Shown here in pieces: positions 1 through 8,041 of a stretch of 64,000 bases of DNA. The position numbers were made by a program, and so were the translations under genes. The notes beneath the pieces were generated by a model. That model searched no databases. It saw nothing but the letters and a program-made list of their open reading frames with translations, and had not been told where the DNA came from. Where the stretch lies: the NCBI RefSeq assembly GCF_014897705.1, contig NZ_JABUXV010000009.1:1-64000 (forward strand), in the 5' to 3' direction. The DNA is from Brachybacterium sp. FME24. GTDB taxonomy: Bacteria > Actinomycetota > Actinomycetes > Actinomycetales > Dermabacteraceae. Each line of letters begins with the position of its first letter. The stretch's first letter is position 1.

Positions 1-122
1 ACCAGAACGTGAAGGCTGATTACGTGAAGGCGATCTGGGACATCGTGAACTGGGCTGATGTCCAGGCACGGTTCGAGACGGCGCGCGCGACCGGTTCCGG
101 TCTGGTCATCCCGCAGGTCTGA
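1..122 (+). CDS. sodA: Superoxide dismutase (Mn/Fe), C-terminal end only
   Basis: The window opens inside a gene; the reading frame from base 3 gives 39 codons ending in TGA at 120-122. The tail contains KADYVKAIWDIVNWADVQ, which matches the conserved C-terminal helix of Mn/Fe superoxide dismutases (family pattern Y-x-K-x-x-W-x-V-V-N-W). The enzyme dismutates superoxide to hydrogen peroxide in the cytoplasm. The metal ligands lie upstream, outside the window, so metal choice cannot be judged. A long stem-loop follows 60 bases after the stop. Identification rests on one short but characteristic segment. Confidence 0.85.
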   Translation, partial: QNVKADYVKAIWDIVNWADVQARFETARATGSGLVIPQV

Positions 123-183
123 TCCTGCCTCGTCGGCCCTGATCGGTTCGCAGGTTGATGGGTCGGCAGGTCGAGAGAGCGAC

Positions 184-223
184 GCAGCGGCCGGTCCCCG
201 AGGAATCGGGGGCCGGCCGCTGC
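184..223. terminator. Stem-loop between convergent genes
   Basis: Two 18-base arms (184-201 and 206-223) are complementary apart from one G-T pair, around a GGAA loop. It lies between the converging ends of sodA and the ArsR-type gene and can serve both strands. No long T-run follows, as is common in high-GC actinobacteria. Confidence 0.7.
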
Positions 224-243
224 CGCGTGCGGCGTGGAGCGCC

Positions 244-1218
244 TCAGCGACCGTTCGCGAGCGCTTCGCCCAAGGGGGTCAGGGTGTGCAGGACGCGCAC
301 GCCGCTGCGTTCGCTGTCCACCAGGCCCGATTCCCGCAGCACCGAGAGGTGATGGGAGGCCGTGGAGACCGAGAGGTTCGTCAGCTCGGCACATTCCGAC
401 GTGGACAGGGGCTGCTGGAGCTCCAGCAGCAGGTGCGCCCGCCCCTGCCCGAGTAGGGCGGTGAGCGTTACGAGCGCGTCGGACCCGTCCCGGTACCACG
501 TCTCGGACACCCCGTGGGCGGGGTAGAAGATCGTCGGCTGCGCCGGCTTCTCGGTGAGCACGGCGCACCCGCGCGGCTCCATCATCACCGAGGGGACCAG
601 CACCAGGCCGGTGCCGCCGCAGTCGACCACCTCCTCATGGGCGGTCATCCTCACCTGCACGACCTCGTCGGACCAGGTCACCGAGGAATGCAGGGTGTTC
701 GCCATCGCGGCGAGCCCCGCGTTGCTGCTGCGTCGGGCCCGCACACTGATGTCCGCGCGCATCAGATGGAGCATCTGCGGCCAGACCGGGGCCAGGAGCG
801 ACTCCCAGACCTCGTGCCAGGCGTCGGCGATCGCGGCGCGAGTCCGGTCCGGTGCCGCGATCAGCTCTCGGATCTCCTGCTGCCGGGCCCCTGAGGAGCG
901 CACCGCTCTCTTGTCGAGGTCGAAGCAGAGACGGTCGGCCGGGGTCTCGCGAAGGCGTTCCAGCTCCTCCTCGGGGGACATGTCGCCGGACGGGGTCGCG
1001 GTGAGGAAGTCGGGCAGGTATCCGGAGGACCCGCAGACCAGGGTCATCACGTGGAAAGCCGGCCCCGTCGGCCGTCCCGACAGGGTGCGCAGCCACCCCC
1101 AGTGCAGCGGGGCGGATTGCGGACGGAGCAGGGCTCGGATCGCATGCACCAGCTCGTGCCCCGGTGAGATCCCGAAGCGTACCGCCGAGATGTCGCTCGA
1201 ACCGAGGTGGAACTCCAC
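244..1218 (-). CDS. ArsR-type winged-helix transcriptional regulator (DUF5937-like)
   Basis: Predicted cytoplasmic DNA-binding regulator of 324 residues. The last 65 residues carry an ArsR-type winged helix (LSTSECAELTNLSVSTASHH as recognition region); the long N-terminal part resembles the DUF5937 domain found before ArsR helices in actinobacteria. The frame is open to 1263, but I prefer GTG at 1218: family members normally begin just before a segment like EFHLGSSDISAVRFGISP, and the perfect inverted repeat at 1222-1241 would otherwise lie inside the coding region. It is divergent from the cupin gene at 1312 and probably controls itself and that gene. The effector is unknown. Confidence 0.7.
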   Translation of the reverse strand: MEFHLGSSDISAVRFGISPGHELVHAIRALLRPQSAPLHWGWLRTLSGRPTGPAFHVMTLVCGSSGYLPDFLTATPSGDMSPEEELERLRETPADRLCFDLDKRAVRSSGARQQEIRELIAAPDRTRAAIADAWHEVWESLLAPVWPQMLHLMRADISVRARRSSNAGLAAMANTLHSSVTWSDEVVQVRMTAHEEVVDCGGTGLVLVPSVMMEPRGCAVLTEKPAQPTIFYPAHGVSETWYRDGSDALVTLTALLGQGRAHLLLELQQPLSTSECAELTNLSVSTASHHLSVLRESGLVDSERSGVRVLHTLTPLGEALANGR

Positions 1219-1221
1219 GAA

Positions 1222-1241
1222 CTTTCGATCCACATCGAAAG
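1222..1241. promoter_or_regulatory. Inverted repeat, probable operator of the ArsR-type gene
   Basis: CTTTCGAT (1222-1229) and ATCGAAAG (1234-1241) are exact inverted 8-base arms with a 4-base spacer, in the divergent region between the regulator and the cupin gene and immediately upstream of the preferred regulator start. Autoregulation is inferred. Confidence 0.55.
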
Positions 1242-1311
1242 GGTAGCCAGACCCGCTCCGCACGGGAAGGGTAGGAGCTCACCGAGCACTCCCACCCGAG
1301 GGGCAGTCACC

Positions 1312-1662
1312 ATGAGCACCGCCGATGTCATCCCCGCCGACGAGATCCGCATCGCCGGCAGCCGCACTCTCCGCTTCGAGGGCGAGGCCCACGGAGCGAA
1401 CGTGTCGTTCTTCCTCGTCACCGGTGATCCCGGCCAGGGACCCCGCCTGCATCGCCACCCCTACGACGAGACCTTCCACGTCCTCCAGGGACAGGCCACC
1501 ATCGTGATCGGGGACCGCACGGTCACCGCCGGTCCCGGAGAGACCGCGATCGCCCCGGCGAACGCCTGGCATCGCTTCACGAACACCGGCACCGGGGTGC
1601 TGCAGATCGTCTGCATCCACGCGTCCCCGGTCATGATCCAGGAGTACTTCGACCACTCCTGA
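1312..1662 (+). CDS. Cupin-domain protein
   Basis: Small beta-barrel protein of 116 residues. The conserved cupin motifs are visible: a metal-binding first motif around residues 45-65 (RLHRHPYDETFHVLQG) and a second motif near residues 85-100 (AIAPANAWHRFTNTG). The ligands H, H, E and H appear complete, so a metal is probably bound. Chemistry cannot be inferred from the fold. ATG at 1312 is chosen although the frame is open from 1207, because the family begins near this point and the upstream part overlaps the divergent promoter. It precedes a YCII protein and an ECF41 sigma factor in the same direction. Confidence 0.75.
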   Translation: MSTADVIPADEIRIAGSRTLRFEGEAHGANVSFFLVTGDPGQGPRLHRHPYDETFHVLQGQATIVIGDRTVTAGPGETAIAPANAWHRFTNTGTGVLQIVCIHASPVMIQEYFDHS

Positions 1663-1707
1663 ACCGGTCCCGTCCGCCGCCCCACCACGCACGAGGAGCG
1701 CCATCCC

Positions 1708-2082
1708 ATGACGCAGTACTTCCTGGCCCTACCGCACGACTCGACCGAGGAACCGACGATGGAATCGATGCAGGAGATGGACCCCGCCGCGCTCGAGGCC
1801 CTCTTCGCGGCGGTCGGAGACCTCAACACCGCCCTGCAGGAGTCAGGTGCGCTGATCGCCGCAGGCGGGCTCCAGCCCCCCTCGACCGCGATCACCGTCG
1901 ACGCCACCGGGAACCCTCCGACCCGGACCCCCGGCCCGTTCGTCGAGGCCGCCGAGTACGTCGGCGGATTCTGGCTCATCGAGGCGGCCGACGACGAGAC
2001 CGCGCTGGGGTGGGCGGAGAAGGCCTCCGCCGCAGTGCAGTCGCGGATCGAGGTCCGCGCGCTCCAGGAGCAGCCCGGGTGA
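1708..2082 (+). CDS. YCII/DGPF-domain protein
   Basis: Protein of 124 residues. The segment around residues 70-105 (RTPGPFVEAAEYVGGFWLIE, then a helix with ALGWAEKAS) matches the YCII/DGPF family, small ferredoxin-like proteins frequently encoded next to ECF sigma factors. The enzymatic role of the family is unsettled. ATG at 1708 is preceded by GAGGAGCG at a suitable distance. It lies 44 bases upstream of the ECF41 sigma gene. YCII proteins are classically linked to ECF42 sigma factors; here the neighbour has ECF41 signatures instead. Confidence 0.75.
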   Translation: MTQYFLALPHDSTEEPTMESMQEMDPAALEALFAAVGDLNTALQESGALIAAGGLQPPSTAITVDATGNPPTRTPGPFVEAAEYVGGFWLIEAADDETALGWAEKASAAVQSRIEVRALQEQPG

Positions 2083-2090
2083 CCTGATCG

Positions 2091-2120
2091 CTGACGGATG
2101 AGCACCGGCGCGGTTACGCT
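2091..2120 (+). promoter_or_regulatory. Candidate leaderless promoter of the ECF41 gene
   Basis: CTGACG at 2091-2096, an 18-base spacer and TACGCT at 2115-2120 place the start of transcription at about 2127, the GTG start of the sigma factor. No Shine-Dalgarno sequence precedes that GTG, which agrees with a leaderless transcript. Confidence 0.4.
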
Positions 2121-2126
2121 CCTGGG

Positions 2127-3071
2127 GTGACGGTTCCCGTGGAGGATCTCGACCATTTCGAAGCAGCCAGGTATCACCTGGGTGCTGTCGCCTACCGCCT
2201 CCTCGGCTCCGCCGCCGATGCGGAAGACGCCGTGCAGGAGACCTATCTGCGCTGGTCGGCCACCGACCGGTCCGTCATCGAGGTGCCACAGGCCTGGCTC
2301 ACCCGGGTGCTGACGAACTACTGCCTGAACCAGCTCACCTCGGCTCGCGCGCGCCGCGAGGACTATGTCGGTCAGTGGCTCCCGGAACCGCTCCTCGAGG
2401 GCGACCCCCTGCTGGGCCCCGCCGAGACCGTCGAGCAGCGCGACACCGTCTCCTTCGCCGTGCTGGGACTGCTCGAGACCCTCGCACCCCAGGAGCGCGC
2501 GGTCTTCGTGCTCAAGGAGGCGTTCGCCTATCCGCATGCGGAGATCGCCGAGATCCTCGGCACCACCGTGGCCGGCTGTCAGCAGGCGTTCGCTCGCGCC
2601 AAGCGGCGGTTGGAGAGGGGCGAGCGCCGCACCGTGGTCGACCAGGAGACCTCCAGGGCCGTCGTCGGCGCATTCCTCGAGGCAGCCGAGGGCGGCGACC
2701 TCGACCAGCTCATCGGGATGCTCAGCGAGAACGTCGTGAGCATCGCCGACGGTGGCGGGAAGGTCCCTGCGGCCCGTCGTCCCCTCAGCGGTGCCGAGAC
2801 GGTCGCGAAGGTGCTGCGGGGCGCCCTGCGACCGACGGAGGCGAAACGGAACTTCCTCGGTGGGCCTCTGGACGTCTACGCCGATGTGGTCAACGGTGCC
2901 CCCGCCCTGCTCGCCGTGACCGACGGCCGTCTGGTCGGGGTGATCGTCCTCGAACTCGTCGACGGCCGGATCCGGGACATCCGCGTCCAGGGCAACCCCG
3001 ACAAGCTCGAACGCGCGACGGAGCGCTGGCGTGCGGGCAGCCCCGGAGAGCCCCTCTCCAGCGCCTGGTGA
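2127..3071 (+). CDS. ECF41-type RNA polymerase sigma factor
   Basis: Extracytoplasmic-function sigma factor of 314 residues. Sigma region 2 covers about 12-75 and region 4 about 110-165. The C-terminal extension has an NTF2/SnoaL-like domain. Three ECF41 hallmarks are present: WLPEP in the linker (84-88), DGGGK (208-212) and NPDKL (290-294). In this family the fused C-terminal domain both stimulates and restrains the sigma activity instead of a separate anti-sigma factor. ECF41 factors typically control a neighbouring oxidoreductase, decarboxylase or epimerase gene; the FAD oxidoreductase at 3154 is the obvious target. I could not find the classical ECF41 promoter motif in the short gap before it. 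Confidence 0.9.
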   Translation: MTVPVEDLDHFEAARYHLGAVAYRLLGSAADAEDAVQETYLRWSATDRSVIEVPQAWLTRVLTNYCLNQLTSARARREDYVGQWLPEPLLEGDPLLGPAETVEQRDTVSFAVLGLLETLAPQERAVFVLKEAFAYPHAEIAEILGTTVAGCQQAFARAKRRLERGERRTVVDQETSRAVVGAFLEAAEGGDLDQLIGMLSENVVSIADGGGKVPAARRPLSGAETVAKVLRGALRPTEAKRNFLGGPLDVYADVVNGAPALLAVTDGRLVGVIVLELVDGRIRDIRVQGNPDKLERATERWRAGSPGEPLSSAW

Positions 3072-3153
3072 GACGCCACTTCCGGGAAGCACGTCAGGAA
3101 TCGGCGTGCTGCCCGGTCCAAGGGGTACATCTCTCGGACACAGGAGGTCCACC

Positions 3154-4311
3154 ATGACCCACCGCATCCTCATCCTCGGCGCCGGATACGCCGGGGCACT
3201 CGCCGCCGGAGCGCTCGCCCGCCGGCTGCATCCCTCGGGCGTCGAGATCACGCTCGTCAATGCCGTCCCGCACTTCGTCGAGCGCATTCGTCTGCATCAG
3301 CTCGCCGTCGGCCAGACCCTTGCGCAGCGGCCGCTGCGCGACATGTTCGCGAAGACCGACGTGAACGTGGTCATCGATCGGGTGACCTCCCTCGAGGTCG
3401 ATGCCCACCAGGTGACCCTCGAGGCCGGGGGAGCGCTCGGCTACGACTCGCTGATCATCAGCCTCGGGAGCACCCAGGCTCCACCAGCCCTCGAGGTCGA
3501 GGGGGACACCGTCCGCAGCGTCGCGAGCCACAGCGAGGCCCTGCGACTGCGCGACAGCCTCTCCGCGCTGGACCCGGGGAGATCCGTCGTCGTGGTCGGA
3601 GCCGGTCTGACCGGGCTCGAGGCCGTCACCGAGATCGCCGAATCCCGACCTGATCTCGACGTCTCCCTGCTCACCGGCGACGCGATCGGCGCGAACCTGT
3701 CGGCGAAAGGGGCCCGGCACGTGCGCGCCGTGCTCTCGCGTCTCGGGGTCACCGTCCACGAGCGCACCCGGGCGGGCCGGATCACTCCCGACGCGCTGAT
3801 GACCGAGGACGGTCGCTCGCTGCCCGCGGATCTCGTGGTGTGGACGACCGGCTTCGTGACGAACCCGCTGGCCGCGGCCAGCAGCTTGGCGACCAGCGAG
3901 GACGGTCGGATCGTCGTGGACCGCACCATGCGCTCGGTGTCCCATCCGGCTGTCCGGGCGGTGGGGGATGCGGCCTGGGCGCTGGGGCACGGAGAGAAGC
4001 CGCTGCGGATGTGCTGCGCCTCCGGCAACGCCCTGGCCTGGCAGGCGGCGGAAGGGGTGGTCGCGGACGTCAGCGGCGGCCGTGCCCCGAGCGTCCCGCG
4101 TGCCTATGTCGCGCAGTGCATCAGCCTCGGTCGCCGCGACGGACTGCTCCAGATCGTGCGCCCGGACGACACCCCGCGCGAACTCGTCCTCACGGGACGG
4201 CTCGCGGCGCGGAACAAGGAGTTCGTGTGCAAGGGGGCGGCTTTCGGCGTCGCGAACCCGACCTTCCGGATTCCTGTCCCTTCCCGCGGACCAGCGCGCG
4301 TGACCGTCTGA
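3154..4311 (+). CDS. FAD-dependent pyridine-nucleotide oxidoreductase (NDH-2-like)
   Basis: Flavoprotein of 385 residues. The N-terminus has the FAD dinucleotide-binding motif LGAGYAGALAAG; a second Rossmann motif VVGAGLTGLEAV near residue 150 should bind NAD(P)H; a late GDAAW motif contacts FAD. The arrangement fits NDH-2-like oxidoreductases with no obvious membrane anchor. A strong Shine-Dalgarno (AGGAGGTCC, from 3142) fixes ATG 3154 although the frame opens earlier. The position directly after an ECF41 sigma gene matches the usual oxidoreductase partner of that family, so a redox-stress role is likely but the substrate is unknown. Confidence 0.8.
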   Translation: MTHRILILGAGYAGALAAGALARRLHPSGVEITLVNAVPHFVERIRLHQLAVGQTLAQRPLRDMFAKTDVNVVIDRVTSLEVDAHQVTLEAGGALGYDSLIISLGSTQAPPALEVEGDTVRSVASHSEALRLRDSLSALDPGRSVVVVGAGLTGLEAVTEIAESRPDLDVSLLTGDAIGANLSAKGARHVRAVLSRLGVTVHERTRAGRITPDALMTEDGRSLPADLVVWTTGFVTNPLAAASSLATSEDGRIVVDRTMRSVSHPAVRAVGDAAWALGHGEKPLRMCCASGNALAWQAAEGVVADVSGGRAPSVPRAYVAQCISLGRRDGLLQIVRPDDTPRELVLTGRLAARNKEFVCKGAAFGVANPTFRIPVPSRGPARVTV

Positions 4312-4313
4312 GC

Positions 4314-4357
4314 ACCGCAATCGGTATATTCCTTGACGGGAATATACCGATTGCGGT
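4314..4357. promoter_or_regulatory. Large perfect palindromic operator over a promoter
   Basis: Two exact 19-base arms (4314-4332 and 4339-4357) flank a 6-base centre. The centre TTGACG (4333-4338) is itself a good -35 box, so a bound dimer would block the promoter. The repeat could also form a hairpin that terminates the upstream gene, but the AT-rich arm ends and the position at the ArsR gene favour an operator. Confidence 0.7.
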
Positions 4358-4362
4358 AGACA
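4333..4362 (+). promoter_or_regulatory. Leaderless promoter of the ArsR-SRPBCC operon
   Basis: TTGACG (4333-4338), 18 bases, TAGACA (4357-4362). Transcription would begin close to 4369, exactly at the ATG of the ArsR gene, which has no ribosome-binding site. Confidence 0.6.
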
Positions 4363-4368
4363 GGCGTC

Positions 4369-4707
4369 ATGTCCACCGCCTACGCCGCGCTCTCCCTGCC
4401 GCTGCGGCGCGAGATCCTCGACCAGCTCCGGGCGGGCCCCGCCACCGTCGGGGATCTCGCGGAGGCGCTCGGCGTGCCCCAGGCCGTCGCCTCCAAACAG
4501 CTGGGAATCCTGCGCGAGGCGGGATTCGTCCAGGCCAGAGCCGATGCTCAGCGTCGTTGGTATGCGCTGCTCCCCGAGGCCTTCACCGAGGTCGCACAGT
4601 GGTTGGAGCCGTATCGCTGGCTGTGGGAGGACCGGCTCGACCGACTCGGCGACCGGCTCGATCAGATGCAGGAGCACGACCAGATGCAGGAGGAGGAGCA
4701 GTCATGA
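4369..4707 (+). CDS. ArsR-family transcriptional repressor
   Basis: Winged-helix repressor of 112 residues that starts almost directly with the helix bundle (YAALSLPLRREILDQLRAG) and the recognition helix around LAEALGVPQAVASKQLGIL. This short type, ending in a W-rich segment (LEPYRWLWEDRLDRLGDRL) without cysteine metal ligands, is the usual partner of SRPBCC/AHSA1 proteins rather than a metal sensor. Its stop overlaps the ATG of the next gene (ATGA at 4704-4707), so the two are translationally coupled. It probably binds the palindrome at 4314-4357 and represses both genes. Confidence 0.85.
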   Translation: MSTAYAALSLPLRREILDQLRAGPATVGDLAEALGVPQAVASKQLGILREAGFVQARADAQRRWYALLPEAFTEVAQWLEPYRWLWEDRLDRLGDRLDQMQEHDQMQEEEQS

Positions 4708-5597
4708 CCAGTCCCGACCCGGTGCTCACGAAGGCCGATGGCAGGTCCGCCGTCGTCGTCGAGCGTCGATACCCCCACCCCATGGACCGCGTCTGGCGTG
4801 CGGTCACCGATCCCGAGCACCTTGCGCTGTGGTTCCCGGGTGCCCCCGAGTTCGAGCTGCGCGCCGGCGGCGCCGTGCGCTTCCCGGATTTCGCCGGCAC
4901 CCCGGCGGAGCTCGGGACGGTCCTCGAGTGCGAGGCCCCGTGCCGGCTCCGCTTCAGCTGGGACACCGACGAACTGCTCTTCGAGCTCGCCGAGGAGGTC
5001 GACGGCACCCGCTTCGTGCTCACCCACGTCTTCGACGACCACGGCGGGGCGGCGAGCTTCGCAACCGGCTGGGAGGCATGCCTCGAGGGGCTGCGCTCGG
5101 TGATCGACGGCTCCGAGGTGTCCGATCCGGGACCGCGGCGCGACCGGCACGAGGAGCTGGCCCATCGCTTCGAGCTCGGCCGGGCGTCGGTGCTCGAGAC
5201 GGCCGACGGGTGGTCCGCCCGCTTCGAGCGTCAGCTCGTCTGCCCGGCCCGGACGGCCTGGGAACTTTTCGTCGGGGGAGGCGTGGAGGGGCTCGACGGC
5301 CCTCCGGTGCTCGTCTCCGGCGAGGAGTTCCATGCTCCGCAGGCGCCCGAGGTCGTGCTCGGGTACCTCACCGAGGTGGACCCCCCGACGCTCCTCGCCT
5401 TCGACACCGCGCCGGGAGAGCCCGGCGATCACGTGCGCCTGGACCTCGTCGACGGCACCGGCCACGGCGCTCGGATGCTCCTCACCGTGCGCGGGAAGGA
5501 CCCGACCGAGAAGGACGCGGCGCTCGACCAATGGGGCCCCGGAGCCGTCGAGTCGATCGCCCGAGCCGCCCTCGAGGCCGCGACGACAGGGCGGTAG
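4704..5597 (+). CDS. SRPBCC (AHSA1-like) protein with two domains
   Basis: Protein of 297 residues with two START/SRPBCC-like halves. The first (about 15-135) has the AHSA1 start (VERRYPHPMDRVWRAVTDPE, then LALWFPG); the second (about 175-290) begins FERQLVCPARTAWELF and looks like a diverged copy. Such proteins bind hydrophobic ligands in a helix-grip cavity; the ligand is not known. ATG 4704 overlaps the stop of the ArsR gene by four bases. The pair is a widespread ArsR-SRPBCC module, here with a duplicated binding domain. Confidence 0.8.
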   Translation: MTSPDPVLTKADGRSAVVVERRYPHPMDRVWRAVTDPEHLALWFPGAPEFELRAGGAVRFPDFAGTPAELGTVLECEAPCRLRFSWDTDELLFELAEEVDGTRFVLTHVFDDHGGAASFATGWEACLEGLRSVIDGSEVSDPGPRRDRHEELAHRFELGRASVLETADGWSARFERQLVCPARTAWELFVGGGVEGLDGPPVLVSGEEFHAPQAPEVVLGYLTEVDPPTLLAFDTAPGEPGDHVRLDLVDGTGHGARMLLTVRGKDPTEKDAALDQWGPGAVESIARAALEAATTGR

Positions 5598-5795
5598 AGC
5601 CACTGCCGCCACGACGGCCTGATCGCGTGATCTGCGCCTCGTGAGCAACTGGTGCCGTACTGACCTGCGCGTTCACTGCTGGACGCGGCCGGTCGGGCAG
5701 GAGGGTTCGCCGTAGCCTTCTCCCGGTGCACCCCGCCGCCGGGCGGAGAGACGGACAGGCGCCGCGAGACGCGTCGCGGCCAGGAGAGGACAGCC

Positions 5796-7187
5796 GTGAC
5801 CACGGAACTGACACGTAATCTCGGGGTGGCGGGCATCGTGCTAATGGTCGTCGCCGCAGCCGCCCCCATCACCGTGGTGGTCGCGAACTTCCCGCTGATC
5901 ATCCTGGAATCCGGATCCGTCGGCGCCCCGCTGATGATCCTCGCGGCCACCGTGATCCTGCTGCTGTTCTCCGTGGGCTACACCTGGATGACTCCCCACG
6001 TCCCGGACGCCGGGGCGTTCTACGCCTACGTGGACCGCGGGCTCGGCCGCCGCGCCGGGCTCGGCACCGCCGCGATCGCACTGCTCTCCTATGTCCTGCT
6101 CACGGTCTCGATGACCTGCTATCTCGGGGTCCAGGCCGGGAACCTGCTCGCACTGTGGACCGGGGTCGCTCTGCCCTGGTGGCTGATCTCGGCGCTCATG
6201 ATCGTGATCGTCGGGCTGCTCGGATACCGCAAGATCGACCTGTCCGCCAAGGTCCTCGGCGTGGTGCTGGTGCTCGAGATCGTGGCGGTCGTCGCGATCG
6301 ACCTCGGCGTGCTCTTCTCCGGCCGCGCGCTGAGCGTCGCCCCGTTCAGCCCTGTCGAGGCCCTGTCCGGGGCTCCCGGGCTCGGCCTGCTCTTCGCCTT
6401 CCTCGGCTTCTTCGGCTTCGAAGCCACCGCCGTGTTCCGTCACGAAGCGAAGGACCCGCTGCGCACCATCCCGCGCGCCACGTACATCGCGGTGATCCTG
6501 ATCGGCGTGCTCTACACCGTCTCCGCGTGGCTCGTGATCTCCGGGCTCGGCGCCGACACCGCCCTCGCCGCGGCCACGGAGAACCCGGACGGCGTGATCG
6601 TCGCCCTCGCCGGTGAGGTGGTCGCCCCGATCATGGCCGACATCGCCCAGCTCCTCGTCGTGACCAGCATGTTCGCCTGCATGCTGGGATTCCACACCAT
6701 CGTGACCCGCTACCTGTTCACCCTCGGCCGTCGCGGCGTGCTGCCCATGAGCCTCGGCCAGGCGCACCCCACCCGCCGCGCCCCGTCACGAGCCTCGCTG
6801 TGGGTCAGCGGCATGACGGCGACGATCGTCGTCGTCTCAGCGCTCGCCCAGCTCGACCCGGTGGTGGAGATCTACACCTGGTACTCCGGACTCGGCGCTG
6901 TCGGGGTCATCGTCATGATGGCCCTGACCAGCATCGCCGTGGTTCGTTTCGGCGCCACCCACCACGCGGCCCCGGCCTCGAAGCCCGTGCTGGTCCTGAC
7001 CGGCATCGGCGGGCTCGGCCTGCTCGTGGTCCTCGCGATCTCGCTCGCGAACTTCCCGCTGCTGGTGGGCGGGGCGGTTGCGGCGATCGTCTGCGGCGTG
7101 ATCCTGGTGGCTGCGTTCCTCGCCGGCGGCCTCGCCCCGAAACGCTCCGTGTCCACCGACGGGCTCGTGGACACAGTGCATCGCTGA
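5796..7187 (+). CDS. APC-family amino acid permease
   Basis: Integral membrane transporter of 463 residues with about twelve hydrophobic segments. The start ELTRNLGVAGIVLMVVAAAAP and the later FLGFFGFEATAVFRHEAKDP match the APC superfamily (G-F-E-A-T and E-A-K-D-P motifs in the substrate-binding helix and following loop). It should take up an amino acid or related amine by cation symport or exchange; specificity cannot be read. GTG 5796 has a good Shine-Dalgarno (AGGAGAGGA, 5782-5790). It is a single-gene unit ending at a stem-loop. Confidence 0.85.
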   Translation: MTTELTRNLGVAGIVLMVVAAAAPITVVVANFPLIILESGSVGAPLMILAATVILLLFSVGYTWMTPHVPDAGAFYAYVDRGLGRRAGLGTAAIALLSYVLLTVSMTCYLGVQAGNLLALWTGVALPWWLISALMIVIVGLLGYRKIDLSAKVLGVVLVLEIVAVVAIDLGVLFSGRALSVAPFSPVEALSGAPGLGLLFAFLGFFGFEATAVFRHEAKDPLRTIPRATYIAVILIGVLYTVSAWLVISGLGADTALAAATENPDGVIVALAGEVVAPIMADIAQLLVVTSMFACMLGFHTIVTRYLFTLGRRGVLPMSLGQAHPTRRAPSRASLWVSGMTATIVVVSALAQLDPVVEIYTWYSGLGAVGVIVMMALTSIAVVRFGATHHAAPASKPVLVLTGIGGLGLLVVLAISLANFPLLVGGAVAAIVCGVILVAAFLAGGLAPKRSVSTDGLVDTVHR

Positions 7188-7205
7188 CAGGTCGCGGACA
7201 GCAAG

Positions 7206-7237
7206 CACCGGCGGCACCTGCTGCAGTGCCACCGGTG
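7206..7237. terminator. Stem-loop between permease and AMIN-like gene
   Basis: Arms 7206-7216 and 7227-7237 pair over 10 of 11 positions with a 10-base loop. It lies between two convergent genes and can terminate both. Confidence 0.5.
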
Positions 7238-7269
7238 GGTTGGATGCCGGTGCCGGAAGAACTCCGAGG

Positions 7270-7815
7270 TCACCAGCGATGGGCGATGTCGACGACGAGC
7301 CGGGAGCCGTTCCCCGGTCCGTCCAGGACGAACGTCCGCATGGGCAGTCGGGCGCGCACGCCCAGGCCCACCAGCGTCTGCCCCTCGAAGCTGCCGGCGA
7401 AGGCGACCTGGTCGAAGGTGCGGTACCCGCTGACGTTCACAGCCGTGCGGGGACGGGGCGGGGAATAGGTTGCCCGGCCGGCGTCGTCGTAGGCCGGTGC
7501 ATGGACGATGATCTCGAGATCGGCGCCACCGGCCAGGTGGACCCGGGTACCGGAGCCGAACTGATGGACCGCGCTCACGTACGTCACCGAATATCCGGTG
7601 ACGTCGTGGTCGAGGTCGATGACGAGCCGGTCGTAGCAGGTGTGCTGACCGGCACGCAGATTCGTGACGTGGGCCGAGGACATGCCGGCCCGCGATGCAG
7701 GAAGGGACCCCCAGGTGATGCCGCAGTACGGTGCGGCATTCGCTGCGAGAGGCGTGATCATGCCCAGACCGATGAAGAGCGCAAGACTGGCGAGGACAGC
7801 GAGCAATCGTTTCAC
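7270..7815 (-). CDS. Secreted AMIN-like domain protein
   Basis: Protein of 181 residues. A Sec signal peptide (KRLLAVLASLALFIGLGMIT, cut near AANA-AP at about residue 28) is followed by a beta-rich domain. Segments such as CYDRLVIDLDHDVTGYSVTY and GSRLVVDIAHRW are typical of the AMIN-like domain of actinobacterial secreted proteins, a beta-sandwich thought to bind cell-wall glycans. GTG 7815 is chosen because GGAGGAGG precedes it and because the signal peptide begins there; the frame continues upstream without homology. Four cysteines could form disulfides. No enzymatic role is evident. Confidence 0.75.
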   Translation of the reverse strand: MKRLLAVLASLALFIGLGMITPLAANAAPYCGITWGSLPASRAGMSSAHVTNLRAGQHTCYDRLVIDLDHDVTGYSVTYVSAVHQFGSGTRVHLAGGADLEIIVHAPAYDDAGRATYSPPRPRTAVNVSGYRTFDQVAFAGSFEGQTLVGLGVRARLPMRTFVLDGPGNGSRLVVDIAHRW

Positions 7816-8041
7816 GGTTACCTCCTCCGAGGCCCGGCCGGTGCCAGGCGGCATCGCCCGTGTCCCGATTGTCCGCCTCGAGGGGAAGGTGGACCAGGTG
7901 CTCGACGGTATTGACGACTGAACCGTGACATGTGCTCTGACCTGCGTTCCCGGATCGTTCCTCGGGCAGGGTGAGTGGTGGCGGAGGGGAGAGGGCCCCG
8001 ATCGCGGGGCCGCTCTCCGTACCTCTGGCAGGATGACCTCC

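Noticed and set aside
4314..4357. Simple Rho-independent terminator of the FAD oxidoreductase gene
   Set aside because: The loop is a -35 box, no T-run follows, and a -10 box lies directly after; an operator explains more. Dual use remains possible.
3094..4677. Long minus-strand frame opposite the FAD oxidoreductase and ArsR genes
   Set aside because: No domain, and it would run through the palindromic operator; the plus-strand genes are clear.
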